Made by a program: the position numbers and the translations under genes
Shown: in pieces, positions 29,928 to 41,112 of the stretch
Position numbering within the stretch: the first letter of the stretch is position 1
How the letters are laid out: every line of letters starts with the position of its first letter
Notes under the pieces: model-generated
What the model saw: the letters and a program-made list of their open reading frames with translations, nothing else
What the model was told of the DNA's origin: nothing
Database searches by the model: none
Origin: Phoma sp. XZ068
Taxonomy: Eukaryota; Ascomycota; Dothideomycetes; Pleosporales; Didymellaceae
DNA: 64,000 nucleotides
Reading direction: 5' to 3'
Assembly: GCA_004835665.1 (NCBI GenBank)
Contig: RBKR01000002.1
Location: forward strand, 1,860,001-1,924,000

Positions 29928-32054
29928 CTATACCTGTTGGCGTGCCAACTCCACAGGACTCGGTTTCCGCTGATCTCTTTTTCCAATCCTCTTCAACGTT
30001 TTCGGCTTCACAATGACATTCCTGTACTGTGTTTCACCTGCGTGCACCCTCGGACACCGTGCGCTTGCACACGTACCCTGCGCGAAGTTCATACACCTCG
30101 GACGTTGGCACGTTTTGTTCGAGCTAATGCAGTTCTGGCACGGTTCTCCGGCGTTGCAGGACTCGTTCCACCAGTTCTCGTGACAGTTGAGACAGACGGC
30201 GAGCGGGCCAGATGGCGCGAAAGTTGAGCGCGCGGGTGGACGTGTTGACGATGGTGGCGCTGGACGCTTTCGTGATGTAGGAGGGTGATTTGATGCGGTT
30301 TGGCTCGAAGACTGATTGGGCATGGCAGGTACTTCGCTCGGTAGATGTTGGGGAGACACATGATGGTTGGCCATTGTATCTTTGTTCATCGAGTTGCTAA
30401 TTGGTACTTGTGCTTCACCGCTGCTAGGGTCTAATATTGGATCGACAGTGTGTTGTTGAGGTGCTTGCTGTGGCACGGCACTGTGAGCTTCTTGATAGAC
30501 CGGTCCATTCCCAAGCCCTTCTTCTGCGAGCAGAAGACCAGTAGGAGGCACCATATTACTGGTAGCCGCAGATAAGCCCTCAGTGAAGCTAGAATTGTAT
30601 TCGAAGTCCTTAAAGTTCAAATTACCGAAAAGTGGCTGTCCATTGCCGACGCTGTAAGCTTCGCCCAGAAACTGTGGCGCTGGATCTGTCCAGTCGTAAA
30701 CTTGTGCCTGATCATTAGTTTCACCCATATGTTGAGTGCCCTGTAAATATTCAAGAGACGGGTGTGGGCTTTTCTCTTGAAGCAAGGTTGGCTGGTGAGC
30801 TGGTTGGGTAGGTATCGAACTCGAAGGACGTTGAAGGGAACTGTTGGTAATGTAGGAGTCGAAATGAGGCAATGTTTCTTGAGGGCTGAGCGGAAGGTAG
30901 CCGGAGATCATTCCATCAGCATTCGTGCGCTGGAAAAAATTGTTGAAGACCCTTTGATCCTCAAGGGCGCTTTGAGCATGCCATGGTAGTGCCTGTGCTT
31001 GAGCCGGGGACTGGTGGACTATATGAAGAGGGCTGGCATGGGCAATGAGAAACTCGCCGAGCCCCTTTCCTCTGGGTGTGGTTGGAGGGGCACTCGAGGC
31101 GACTGAGTTTGTTCGACTTTGCTGCCTAGTTGGCGTAGTAGGACCAGCGTTACTATAGACGTTAGCCCAACCACCTCCACGCTCAACTATGATGACTTGC
31201 CCTATAGAATCAATCCTCCTGCGTTTGATCCCTGCTTCCTTTACATGCGTAGGACTTTGTTGAGGCAAAAAAGGAAAGCCCGCATGAATCCCTGCAGCTA
31301 TGTGCGAACCCTGCGAACCTATGCGTTGCAATGTCTGTTGTTGCGCCTGCGCTTTATGCCATTCCACCATCTGTATCAATTGCTGAAGCTGTTGCTTGAG
31401 ACTCTTATTCTCATCTTTGGTTGACTGGTGCGCCTTATCAATCTGTATCAACTTTGCTTCAGCCTTGCGCGAATAGTCCTCGGCTATCTGCTTCTTCAAT
31501 TCAGCGAGGCGTTTCTCGAAGTGCTGCTCATCTTCTTTCCTTGTCTGCGCCTTCACTGCTTCGATCTTGTTTTGAAGCTCTTGGATTGTTACTTGCGCAC
31601 TTGCCTGCACTTGGGCCATAATTGTCTTCTCGCGCGTAATCGCAGCTTCTAATCCAGCGTTGGCGGCTTGCATCGCCTGGAATTGCTCATCACGGAAGCC
31701 AGATCGTGTCGCTTGCTGAATGCCCAACTCTAGTGTCTTGATAGTGTCCTTGTAACCGCAAAAAAGAGTCGTGGCCCTCGCCCTATCGCCCTGTCTTTCC
31801 AGAGATTCGTTCATAAGCGTTTGTTCTGCGCGCTCCGCGCGGCGGTTCGCATGCATCATGTCTTTGTAGCGCCTCGCTGCTCGCTTAACAGCTGCCTCCT
31901 TCTCAACTGTGAGATCCTCATTGAGGCGCTTAAGCTCTGCGATCACTTCGGTAGGAGACAGGGTGGCGGGAGGCAAGGCTTCTGTGGTTGTAGCGATCGC
32001 TGTGGATATGATGTGACTGATAGAGGGCCGAGTGTCTAGTTCAGACATTGTCAT
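29928..32054 (-). CDS. Coiled-coil protein with C-terminal zinc-finger region
   Basis: Single-exon protein of 708 aa from the ATG at 32054 (MTMSELDTRP). The frame is open further upstream, but that part looks like UTR. Residues about 40-260 form a long coiled coil (EVIAELKRLNEDLTVEKEAA, KSLKQQLQQLIQMVEWHKAQ). A short basic patch (AGIKRRRIDS) is a possible nuclear signal. About 300 low-complexity Gln/Pro/Ser-rich residues follow. The C-terminus has two metal-binding-like clusters. The first is CLNCHENWWNESC...CQNCISSNKTC, with spacing C-x2-C-x8-C-x5-C-x2-C-x5-C like a loose Zn2Cys6. The second is CMNFAQGTCASARCPRVH, a C-x7-C-x4-C-x3-H CCCH finger. I do not recognise the family. Nuclear nucleic-acid binding is an inference. 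Confidence 0.75.
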   Translation of the reverse strand: MTMSELDTRPSISHIISTAIATTTEALPPATLSPTEVIAELKRLNEDLTVEKEAAVKRAARRYKDMMHANRRAERAEQTLMNESLERQGDRARATTLFCGYKDTIKTLELGIQQATRSGFRDEQFQAMQAANAGLEAAITREKTIMAQVQASAQVTIQELQNKIEAVKAQTRKEDEQHFEKRLAELKKQIAEDYSRKAEAKLIQIDKAHQSTKDENKSLKQQLQQLIQMVEWHKAQAQQQTLQRIGSQGSHIAAGIHAGFPFLPQQSPTHVKEAGIKRRRIDSIGQVIIVERGGGWANVYSNAGPTTPTRQQSRTNSVASSAPPTTPRGKGLGEFLIAHASPLHIVHQSPAQAQALPWHAQSALEDQRVFNNFFQRTNADGMISGYLPLSPQETLPHFDSYITNSSLQRPSSSIPTQPAHQPTLLQEKSPHPSLEYLQGTQHMGETNDQAQVYDWTDPAPQFLGEAYSVGNGQPLFGNLNFKDFEYNSSFTEGLSAATSNMVPPTGLLLAEEGLGNGPVYQEAHSAVPQQAPQQHTVDPILDPSSGEAQVPISNSMNKDTMANHHVSPQHLPSEVPAMPNQSSSQTASNHPPTSRKRPAPPSSTRPPARSTFAPSGPLAVCLNCHENWWNESCNAGEPCQNCISSNKTCQRPRCMNFAQGTCASARCPRVHAGETQYRNVIVKPKTLKRIGKRDQRKPSPVELARQQV

Positions 32055-33589
32055 CTGAGAGGCCGGTGGTGCTATCTTGGTACATTTGCTACGCTGTGAT
32101 TGCTGTATTGTAAGACCTTGGAGATATGGTGAGCCAGCTGTATGGTGTATAAAAAAAGCGCTGGCGAAAGCACGAAATATTGTAATGCCAAGATCGAAGG
32201 TGAAAGAGATCTGGTGAAAGTAATCGGAACAGCACTCAGAGACCTTTGTTGACGCTGACAGCACCCAATCATCACGAAGCCTACCACCGACCGGAAAGGA
32301 CTGTGACCCAGAGACTGCCTCGTTGAACTCTTGGATTCGGCAAATCCAAGGTATCATTTTGTTCATGGCAGAGGTGGGCGGCTGGTGAGCTCTGAGCCCG
32401 ATGACTCCGAGTAAAAGCTTGCGACATGATGCGAGAAACAGCACTGCAGTGTTACAGGATGTTGGAATTGAGCTCAATCGTAGAAGAAAACGCGCGTGTT
32501 GGAGCCGAGGAGAGATGAAGAGCGCAAAAAGCCATCTTCAAACATGACTCGTTATAGTCTTCGCTCTGAATCGACTGACTGTAACTCATCTTTTATGATC
32601 TCCTATCAGTGATTTATGCGATGGTTTTTAATTCGCCTCAGGCACTGCACGATTTGCGAGTCATTGCTGGCTAACAAGTCCGATGAGAGTGTTGAAGTGA
32701 TGCTAGGAGCCCTGTACGAGAATAAGCGCCCACGGTAGTCTCTTACTGATCAACGCAATGACATTAATCAATCACTCCGTCTAGAAATATCGTCTTGAAT
32801 CGTGGTGATGTGCGGGACGTGCACCGAGGATAGGATGCTTGCCGCGAGATGCCCTGTTTATTATTGTGCACACATTTAACAAGAATGAGGGGAAACCAAA
32901 AGAGAAAGCATGCCGTGGAGGGTGGGCCGGACCGAACGCTTTCAGCCATCACACGTCGGCGTCATCTTCAAGCAGAGAGAAGTGCCACCCTGCACAGTGA
33001 CGGCGTCTATGCGTCTTACCGTCGCAAGCATCAACGCGCAGCGCCACTTGAGCGCCTCCGAAGATGTGCCATGGTCCCCACATTTCCCCGCAATCGCCGC
33101 GATCATCAACGTCCATCGCACTTCAGCACCGACCCTCTCCGGGTTATCGTCTTCCGTCGCGATACCGCATCAGTATTAACCGGAGCGTCTAATGTGCATT
33201 GCTACTTGCCAAGCGCGTAATGAACACGCGCTATACGGTGCCTGATTCAAGTTTCTCCCTACCTTTGACTCTCAGATTCCGACGAATGCCAACTGCCGGC
33301 GATAACCTCTCCATTGTCAACGAATCATGGTCATACTTTTCTCCAGTTTAGCGTCCTCAATCACAGAATGCCTGGGACTTAAGCCCATGTGATACGAACC
33401 GGTGCAAAATGTGGGTCCATCATGAAGTGCAGGGCGAGTCGATATACGATTTACGTACTGGCCTGGTCTCGGAACGTATAGAGCAACGATGCGGGGTAGA
33501 GGTTTGCAGATGTGTATAAAACCTGGTGTAGCGGTGCACGTAGTCTGAAAGAGCACAACCTGATCCGCGCCTGATCAGTATCCCTCAAG
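32055..33589. other. Intergenic, 1.5 kb, no supported gene
   Basis: Divergent upstream region of the zinc-finger gene and the GH3 gene. Short frames at 32849-33220 show no family resemblance. A TATA box serves GH3 (see 33515). Confidence 0.5.
33515..33521 (+). promoter_or_regulatory. TATA box of the GH3 gene
   Basis: TATAAAA about 70 bp upstream of the GH3 start codon, a usual distance for a filamentous-fungal TATA promoter. Confidence 0.5.
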
Positions 33590-36137
33590 ATGTTACGAAC
33601 ACTGAGTCTGCTTGGCTGTGCCGCAACTGTTGCAGCTCAGTTCAATATCAGTCATACCCAGTATGGGACGAGTCCTCCAATATATCCGTCACCGCAGATT
33701 AGCGGAGCGGGAGGTTGGGATGCAGCGCTTGAGAAAGCCCACGCTTTCTTGGCCGAGCTAACAACTGAAGAGAAAGCTCAGATAGTGACAGGTATGCGAC
33801 GCCTGCGTAAGCTCTCAACTCATACTATACAATATACTCATTTTTTAAAGGCACCACGGGGCCATGTGTTGGTAACATCGGGCCCATCGAAAGACTTAAT
33901 TTCACTGGTCTTTGCCTCCAAGACGGACCGCTCGCAATTCGCCAGGCGATTTATGTCTCTGTATTCTCAGCAGGCCTTTCGGCGGCAGCCTCATGGGATC
34001 GGCCATTAGTTCGACAACGTGGAGCTTACATGGGTGCCGAGTTCAAGGGCAAAGGTGCTCACGTTGCATTAGGTCCAGTGATTGGAGCACTCGGCCGTTC
34101 GCCCTTCGGCGGACGTAACTGGGAAGGCTTTAGTCCTGACCCTTACCTCTCTGGTGTGCTTGTTGAAGAGTCTATCTACGGCATTCAAGGTGCTGGTGTA
34201 CAAGCTTGCACGAAGCACTACATTGGTACGTATTACCAGGTAACGCTGTGCCCACGATCTTACTCTAATGCACTCAGTCAATGAACAAGAGATTCAGAGG
34301 AACCCTTCAGTTGTCAATGGAACCGCAATCGATGCTATCAGCTCCAACGTCGACGATAAGACCATGCATGAGACTTATCTTTGGCCTTTTGCAAACGCAG
34401 TACGTGCCGGTACAGCTTCAATCATGTGCTCGTACAATCGTATCAACGGTAGCTATGGTGAGTTCGCCATTCATCCAACCAAATATCAACCCATTACACG
34501 ACACACTAACATACAGTGCAGGTTGTCAGAACAGCAAGACTCTCAACGGACTACTTAAGGATGAGCTCGGCTTCCAAGGCTACGTAATGAGCGATTGGCT
34601 TGCAACCCATTCTGGCGTTTCTTCTATTGAAGCCGGCCTGGACATGAATATGCCCGGTGGTATTAGCTTTACAGCTGCTACTCCGTCATTTTTCGGCGGC
34701 AACGTCACCAGTGCCGTCAACAACGGATCTCTCTCCACCGAGCGAGTTGACGACATGGTCCTCAGGATCATGACTCCGTACTTCCACTTAAACCAGGATG
34801 TTGACTTCCCTCCAGTCGATGGTTACACTTCACGGCTGGGATTCTTCGGCTCTGGGACATACCCTTACAATTTCACCTTGGGTCCTATCGTTGACGTTCG
34901 CCAGGAGCAGCATTCAAAACTCATCCGAGACCTGGGTGCGGCTGGGACGGTATTGCTGAAGAACACTAAAGGGACCTTGCCATTGAAGACTCCTAAGACT
35001 ATTGGTGTCTTTGGCAACGATGCGGCTGACTTTACCAAAGGCCAGTATTCACTTGTCGTTTCTGCCGCAGGTTTGCTTGACGGCGATTATAATTTAGGTA
35101 CGCTAGCTGTCGGAGGCGGATCTGGTACTGGTCGCTTTCCGTATGTCGTGTCACCGCTCGAGGCCATCAAGGTTCGTGGTCGTTCATACGGAGCGACTGT
35201 GCAGTACATCACCGACAATGACTACATTGTTCAAGGCGGGCTCGCTGCGCTTGCTCCTATACCACCCGAGGTCTGTATCGTCTTCTTGAAATCCTGGGCG
35301 AGTGAGGGAAATGACCGCTCAACACTGGTCGCGGAGTGGAACTCCACTGCTGTGGTCAATCAGACTGCCACCATCTGCAACAACACCGTTGTCGTGCTTC
35401 ACGGCGCAGCGCCGAACACAATGCCATGGCGCAACAACCCCAATGTGACTGCCATTCTGGCAGCGCACATGCCCGGACAGGAGTCTGGTAACTCCATCGC
35501 CGACATATTGTGGGGTGATGTGGATCCATCTGGCAGGTTGCCGTACACAATTGCCAATGAGGAGACGGACTACGCCAAGAATCTTATCAATAGCACAGAG
35601 CTGGTGACAAGCACCGACCCTAACGCCTGGCAAGCGGACTTTACTGAAGGCAACTTGATCGATTACAAGGAGTTCGATGCACTGAATGCCAGCGTAGCCT
35701 TTGAGTTTGGCTTCGGACTGAGCTACACCACCTTCAATATCTCCAACCTCCAGATCGAAGTCAGCGCGAGCAACGTCTCAAGGACGCCTAATTCTGCTGC
35801 GCCCATCCAACCAGGGGGCAACGTTGAGTTGTGGGCTACGCTTGCTACTGTGACTGTAACTGTGTTCAACACGGGCTCACTCTCCGGTGCTGCCGTCCCT
35901 CAGTTGTACCTATCGTATCCGGAGGAAGCCAATGCACCTGTCCGCAGTTTACGAGGCTTTGAGAAGGTTGCCCTCGGTGTTGGTACATCTAGCATGGTCA
36001 ATTTCCCGCTCACTCGCCGTGACCTGAGTTATTGGGATACGACTACACAGCAATGGACATTGCCAACTGGTGATATCGGTGTGCATGTTGGATTCAGCTC
36101 TAGGAGCTTGCCTCTGCAGGGTAGCTTTACTGTCTAA
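33590..36137 (+). CDS. Secreted GH3 beta-glucosidase-type glycosidase
   Basis: Extracellular glycoside hydrolase family 3 enzyme, most likely a beta-glucosidase that finishes cellulose or glucan breakdown. Four exons (33590-33791, 33851-34225, 34278-34457, 34522-36137) join to 790 aa. The signal peptide is MLRTLSLLGCAATVAAQ. In the barrel domain, VGNIGPIERL and GLCLQDGPLAIR precede KGAHVALGPVIGALGRSPFG. CTKHYI and SYNRINGSYGCQNSKTLNGL are spliced across introns 2 and 3. The catalytic nucleophile is the Asp of GYVMSDWLATH. The second domain has GTVLLKNTKGTLPL, and the fibronectin-III-like C-terminus has FGFGLSYTTF and VRSLRGFEKV. Length and order are normal for fungal GH3. Exon 4 uses the second of two close acceptors (TACAG, then TGCAG) because only it keeps the frame. 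Confidence 0.95.
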
Positions 36138-36787
36138 ATCTCGTACCTATAAGAACGACACAGCATCAATGTGTACTAAAAGATAGTACAAGTATTAGCA
36201 AAGTAATTGGTAGTGAATCGAAATGAAACAGCTTTGACGAACTTATCGGATTTCGAAGCCTTTGGATCAACATCTATGAACCCACCTTCCGGTCGTTCGA
36301 ATTATTTCGCAAAATTTGCGTTAAGCTGTGCAAACGGACAGCTTTTCAATTGCGGTCACTCTCAGGATTTGAGGGACTTGGCCATCAATTAGCGCTACGC
36401 AACAAGATGGGACGCCTTATGCATGGCCTCGCAGTGATTTGCGATGTTGTGCTCGACGCTTGCAGGGGTGCTCTGTCCCCACACCGGATTACCTCGACCA
36501 TGACCAAGCTCCTGGTAGTTCTCTGCTATACACATTGCTGTTGACTGAAAGACTTCTTCGCAAACCAGCATCGCCATCTTCGCCATGGTGCAGATCAACA
36601 TAGCCACTCCAAGCGTTTCAGCCCCAACTGCTATTCCCGCCTCGGACCCACTTGGGTCAATGACCAGCGAACTAATTTAAGATAAGTATGTCAACCTTGC
36701 ACGTTGTCGCGCGCCTTAAGTCGTGCTCACCTCTTCCAGCGAGGTGTCGCTCATCCTCGATAACTCCAAAAGTTTGCCATTCTCGTT
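36138..36787. other. Intergenic, 650 bp
   Basis: 3' region of the GH3 gene and promoter of the membrane-protein gene. Nothing else recognised. Confidence 0.5.
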
Positions 36788-37848
36788 ATGTTGCTCCCAT
36801 CGCCTTTACTGACAGCGGCCATTCTCGCATGTGCGTCGATCGTTTCCGCCGACTTCGATGAATTATACTTCGCAAGCAACGCGACGAAATATGTCTGCCC
36901 AGGAATTAGATTCGGATGCATTCCACCGATGATATGTGCACATGAGTCTGTCACCAATTTGTACTATTGCTGCGCGCCTGGTGCTACGGACGCGGTCTGT
37001 TGGAAGGGCTCATCTGCTTGTGATGGTGGAAGTAAAAAAACACCTTCTGGGAGCCAGCAATCGTGCTCAAGTGGTGACAACGCGTTCTGTTGTTTGAAGT
37101 CTCGGTCAGTGCCTACTTGAATAACAAAATGTTTTACCTACGGGCGGTTACTGACGACCACAGGGAGGAATGCACAGCTACTAAGAATCAGATCAACGTG
37201 TGCTGGTCTACTGTCGATAACCCCGTCGCGAACCTTTCCGATACAAAACTGAACGACACCTTCTCCTCCCTATCGTCCGCCAAGCCGTCTGCGTCGTCGT
37301 TTCCCATCTCGCTAGCACAGCTGCAAGCAACAGCGACCCCCACGACCTCCCTCCCCGTTTCCTTATCCGCGTCATCATTATCCAGTGCATTCGAAACCAC
37401 CTCAACAAGAACGACTTCCACAGCTACGGACACGCCAGCCAACGATGGGCCAGCCGAGAAGACGGGGATATCTGGCAACGCAATCGGCGGCATAGTCGGT
37501 GGTGTCGTAGGTGGCGTTGCTCTGATCGGCCTGATCGGTTTCTTGCTCTTCAGGCGCCGCAAAGCCAACTCGAAAGGCGATCATGCACCAATTGCAAGTG
37601 GGACACCCTCAGAGCACGAGCATGGGAATCCGTACGAGCTGAACGCGTACCAGCAGCAGCATACAGGGTTCGTAGAGGCGCCAGCACATACAGAGAAATA
37701 TGCCAATAACGCGGGTGTTGGGCCGGCGAGTCCGTACAGAGATGTGCCTGAGGTCCAAGGAAGCCCGGTTGGAGCACACGGTGTGTATGAGATGCAGGGG
37801 AGTGAGCCAGTAGAGATGGATGGCAGTGTACCTGTAAGAAGGGCATGA
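36788..37848 (+). CDS. Single-pass cell-surface protein with Cys-rich ectodomain
   Basis: Two exons (36788-37104 and 37164-37848) give 333 aa. A signal peptide (MLLPSPLLTAAILACASIVSA) precedes a cysteine-rich segment of about 90 residues (YVCPGIRFGCIPPMICAHES, LYYCCAPG, AFCCLKS, REECTATKNQINVCW). A Ser/Thr/Ala-rich stalk of about 100 residues follows, likely O-mannosylated. A Gly-rich transmembrane helix (IGGIVGGVVGGVALIGLIGF, then LLF) is followed by RRRK and a cytosolic tail of about 90 residues rich in Pro/Tyr/His. This plan (Cys head, mannosylated stalk, single helix, short tail) resembles the WSC/Mid2-type wall sensors. I cannot assign the head to a named domain. Cell-wall sensing is therefore an inference. 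Confidence 0.85.
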
Positions 37849-38301
37849 TACGATGAGCCGAGGAGTCTTGTGCTTATAGAAATGCGTGGTGACATATGAG
37901 ACACTGCCTCAATCTATTAAATTTTACACATCCGTGAAGGACTGCACCCCTAAGCGCATTCGCTACAATGTCTGCTCCTGATAACGAACTCAAACATTAT
38001 ACATTAGATCAATATGATACCTCATCGTATAGCTTCCGCACTGCAGGACAGAAAACCGTACTCCGACAACCGGAAAGAGTGGTGGTCTACGTTGGTCAGT
38101 GCACGGCACCTATGATGCCCGGTCTGATTGAAGTAGCTTTATCTCTGTTTTGTCGTTTGTTGTGCATGGGCCTTAGTACTCTGCGTACCAACTGTAAAGG
38201 GTGGACACATGACGAAGTTGGCGACACGATAACCTTCAATTCAATGCAAATGAGTGCGATCCATGGAGTTTTGGACAACTGAAATACGTTCATTGACCGC
38301 G

Positions 38302-38323
38302 CCCCCCCCCCCCCCCCGGGGGG
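38302..38323. repeat. Poly-C/poly-G block (16 C then 6 G)
   Basis: An uninterrupted run of 16 cytosines followed directly by 6 guanines, then AGGGGC. It can fold on itself or form G-quadruplex/i-motif structures. Such tracts are error-prone in sequencing, so exact lengths may be wrong. Confidence 0.8.
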
Positions 38324-38510
38324 AGGGGCATTGGCCAAAATACTTTGCTTTGGCGGGGTACCATAGGAGAGGGTAATCGCTCTGGTTGGTACAACGCAAA
38401 GGCGAAGCTGCCGAGATCTTGCAGTAAACATATGATTTACCACGACAATGGTTTTCGGTAACCTGCAGTACGCATGGCTAGTGCAGAATTTGGAAAGGGT
38501 GTCTGTTTCC

Positions 38511-38522
38511 GGGGGGGGGGGG
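38511..38522. repeat. Poly-G tract, 12 bp
   Basis: Run of 12 guanines after TTTCC, about 190 bp from the poly-C block and complementary to it. Confidence 0.8.
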
Positions 38523-38773
38523 CTGCTTATAGACAGATGATCGTAGCGGAGTTCCATGCTGGTGTACAGACGATGGCAACGACTTTAGCCAAATATCGCA
38601 CGCCGAGGGCAGAAACATTAGCACATTCGATTGTTCTTGGAAATTGCGCTCATTGAGATATATTATGATTAAGGCATGCTGACAGCCGTTCATCTACATT
38701 CTTTGGAGCCCTTCCTCACCGCCATCACCGTTTTATCGCCGCTAAACTCCTCAACGCCTGATACTCAGCTGCT

Positions 38774-41112
38774 CTACAATGCAGGAGCATTAGGGTCCAT
38801 CATGCACTGATCGACACGCATAAGCTGCTTGCCAGTCGCCTTAGCAATCTGGATAAATTGCCTCAGGTAAGACACAGTGCTGGGGTAAAGGTAGTGAAGA
38901 ACGACCAAGTTGCCACCCTTGTTGACATCACGCTGGAATGCCTTCAACTGCTCTCCGGGGGTGTCGGTCTCAGCCCACAGCCAGTCCTCAACATCAACGG
39001 ACCAGTTGGTGATGGTGGGCTTGCGGCCAACAGCCTTCGCGAGACGCTGGCGCATACGAGCACCTTCGTTACCGAAGGGAGGGCGGAAGTATGATGTGTC
39101 AAGACCGTTGAACTGACTCTTCATTGCTTTGATGTCCTCGTTGTACTCCCAGTCGATGGAGGCGTAGTCGGGGAGACCCTCCATCTTTGGGTGGGTGAAG
39201 GAATGAAGCGCCAGCTGGTGACCGGCGGCTTGCATCTCCTTGTATACGTTGGTCAAGTTGGTAGTCTCGTCAAGGAGCGGTGCGCCAACGGTAAAGAAGG
39301 TGACCTTGATGTTCTCCTCGCGGATGATTTTGAGGACCTCTTGAGCAAGGTCTGGAATTCCGTCATCGATAGCGAAAGCGAAGGAGTTGGGACGCTTGCA
39401 AGCAAAGACGAGGTCACCAGTCTCTTCGTCGTTGGGGATGGTAAAGCCCGCAGGAACGGAAGGAACAATCTCCATGACGGTCAACTTAACGGTGTCCTGC
39501 GTGTAGAAACCCTTGAGCGCGAAACCGATGGCCTTGGTGAGGTCAATATTGAAGTGGTTGATGGGGATGTAGATGTCGCCATTCTTAGCGTAGCGGGCAG
39601 CCTCGACGGAGTCCCAGGTGAAAGGGTAGGGAGCAATGTCTGCGTTGCAAGCGCTGTTGTGCTGCTGGAAGGCGACAGTGAACGCGGTAGAACCGGTGTA
39701 CTTGATGTGGAGGTAAGAGCCCTTGTACTTGCTAAAGTCGCTGCAAGATCCGGAAACCTGCGTGTAGAAAGAGTAGTCGGCATCCGTAGACTTGATGGTA
39801 AGCCCGCCATTGTAGGTCAAGGTCATACCATCGTCACCTCCATGCCAGAAGCCTTGAGCATTCTTGTCAGCGGCGGTGAATCTGTCAATGACCAATGCAG
39901 CAGCAGTGCCGGAAGGAGCAGCGACGGTTGCAGTAGGGGCGGGGTTGGGAGTGGTAGTGCTGACGATGTACTCGCCAGATGCACCGCAGTAGAAAGCCAT
40001 AGGACCGAAGGAGACAGTCTTAGTGAAAGCAGAGAAAAGGATGGTGGTGAGCTTCGTAGTGTCGAGTCCGGAGAACTTGGAGAAGGGGATGGTGTACAGC
40101 TTCTCGGTGCCATCAAAAGTCCAACCAAGCTGAGTCGAGGTCTGAGTGAAAGCCTGAGCAGCGGTGGGGTCACAGCTGCTGGAGGAGTCAAGCTCAACGG
40201 AGAGAGTGGTTCCAGCAGGGGCCTTGATGCGCAGGGAGATGCCAGTGTGGCCCTTGGTCTTAGCATTGAAGCAGCCGAACTGGGAGTAGAAGTACGAGCT
40301 GGTGTCCTTGGGCACGATCTCAACGCGGTTCTTGGAAGGCTTGCCGACGGTAAGGGAGGTCATGGTGCCATCCGAAGATGAGGCCTTGTTGAGAGCATTG
40401 TAGAACATGAAGGTCAGACGGGACTGCGAAGTCCAGTCATCGATCAGAGAAGCCGAACAGGTTCCGGTGGGGGCAGCGGAGGTGGCGAGAGTGGTACGGG
40501 TGGCAGAGCCAGTTGAGGCAGCGCTGGGGCGGGGCGTGGAGCTGGTGGCGCCGCTGCAGCCGAATTGGATGTTGCTCAATTCCCAGGTGGCAGTGGTGGA
40601 AGAGAACCCAGACCAAACGAAACCGGTGACAGCATTGCCGTTGGCGCCTGAAAATTGGCTCAAGGGGATGGTGACGGTCTGAGTATTACCAGTCAACCCG
40701 GTAAACTGAGTGTAGTACGAGGTGTACGAAGCAGCCGAGCAGGCCGACTTGGTCTGAATCTCAAGGGTACCGGAGCCTCCAGAAACGCCCTTGATGGTGA
40801 ATTGGATGGAGTTGTAGTTGTTGCTGGTAGCGGCCTGGCAGTCGAATGTCTCGTAGAAGTAGGAACCAGACTTGGGCTTGAACGAAAGGACTCCGTTGGC
40901 AGCTGAAATTGAGGTCATGGAGCCATCGTCTAGTATCATCAGTAGATGTCACCTGAAAAGTGCAATGTTACCATACCGCTGGTCCACTGGCCCAAGCTGT
41001 TGGTGTTGCTGGAGTACTTGGAGAAGTCGTCAATCTTCAGCGCGGAGCTGCAAGCGGCGTAGGCCTGGCTGGCAAAGCCAGCGGCAAGGCCAATTAGGAT
41101 TGATGTACGCAT
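38774..41112 (-). CDS. CE4 polysaccharide deacetylase with three N-terminal beta-rich modules
   Basis: Secreted deacetylase of the NodB/chitin-deacetylase family. Two exons (41112-40977 and 40929-38774) give 763 aa. The signal peptide is MRTSILIGLAAGFASQAYA. Three related modules of about 140-150 residues follow, at about 25-170, 205-355 and 380-520. Each opens with IDDF/IDDW/IDRF and contains SYFYETFDC, SYFYSQFGC or SFYTQVSGSC. Ser/Thr/Pro linkers separate them. Their pattern suggests beta-sandwich carbohydrate-binding folds. The NodB domain starts near residue 530. It has AFAIDDG (normally TFDDG), the metal-binding HSFTHP, RPPFGNEGARMRQ and NWSVDVEDW. Fungi use such enzymes to deacetylate chitin on their own walls or host-released fragments. 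The Thr-to-Ala-Ile change next to the catalytic Asp pair is a variant, but both Asp residues are present. Confidence 0.9.

Larger units (their letters stand above)
37849..38773. other. Intergenic, 925 bp, with homopolymer tracts
   Basis: A 104-codon frame at 37968-38282 has no resemblance to a family and is not called. The poly-C/G and poly-G tracts are listed separately. Confidence 0.5.

Noticed and set aside
37968..38282. 104-codon frame after the membrane-protein gene
   Set aside because: No family resemblance and it ends next to the homopolymer block. Cannot be told from chance.
39191..40381. 396-codon frame antisense to the CE4 deacetylase
   Set aside because: Ser/Gly/Val-rich shadow of Thr/Ser-rich coding sequence.
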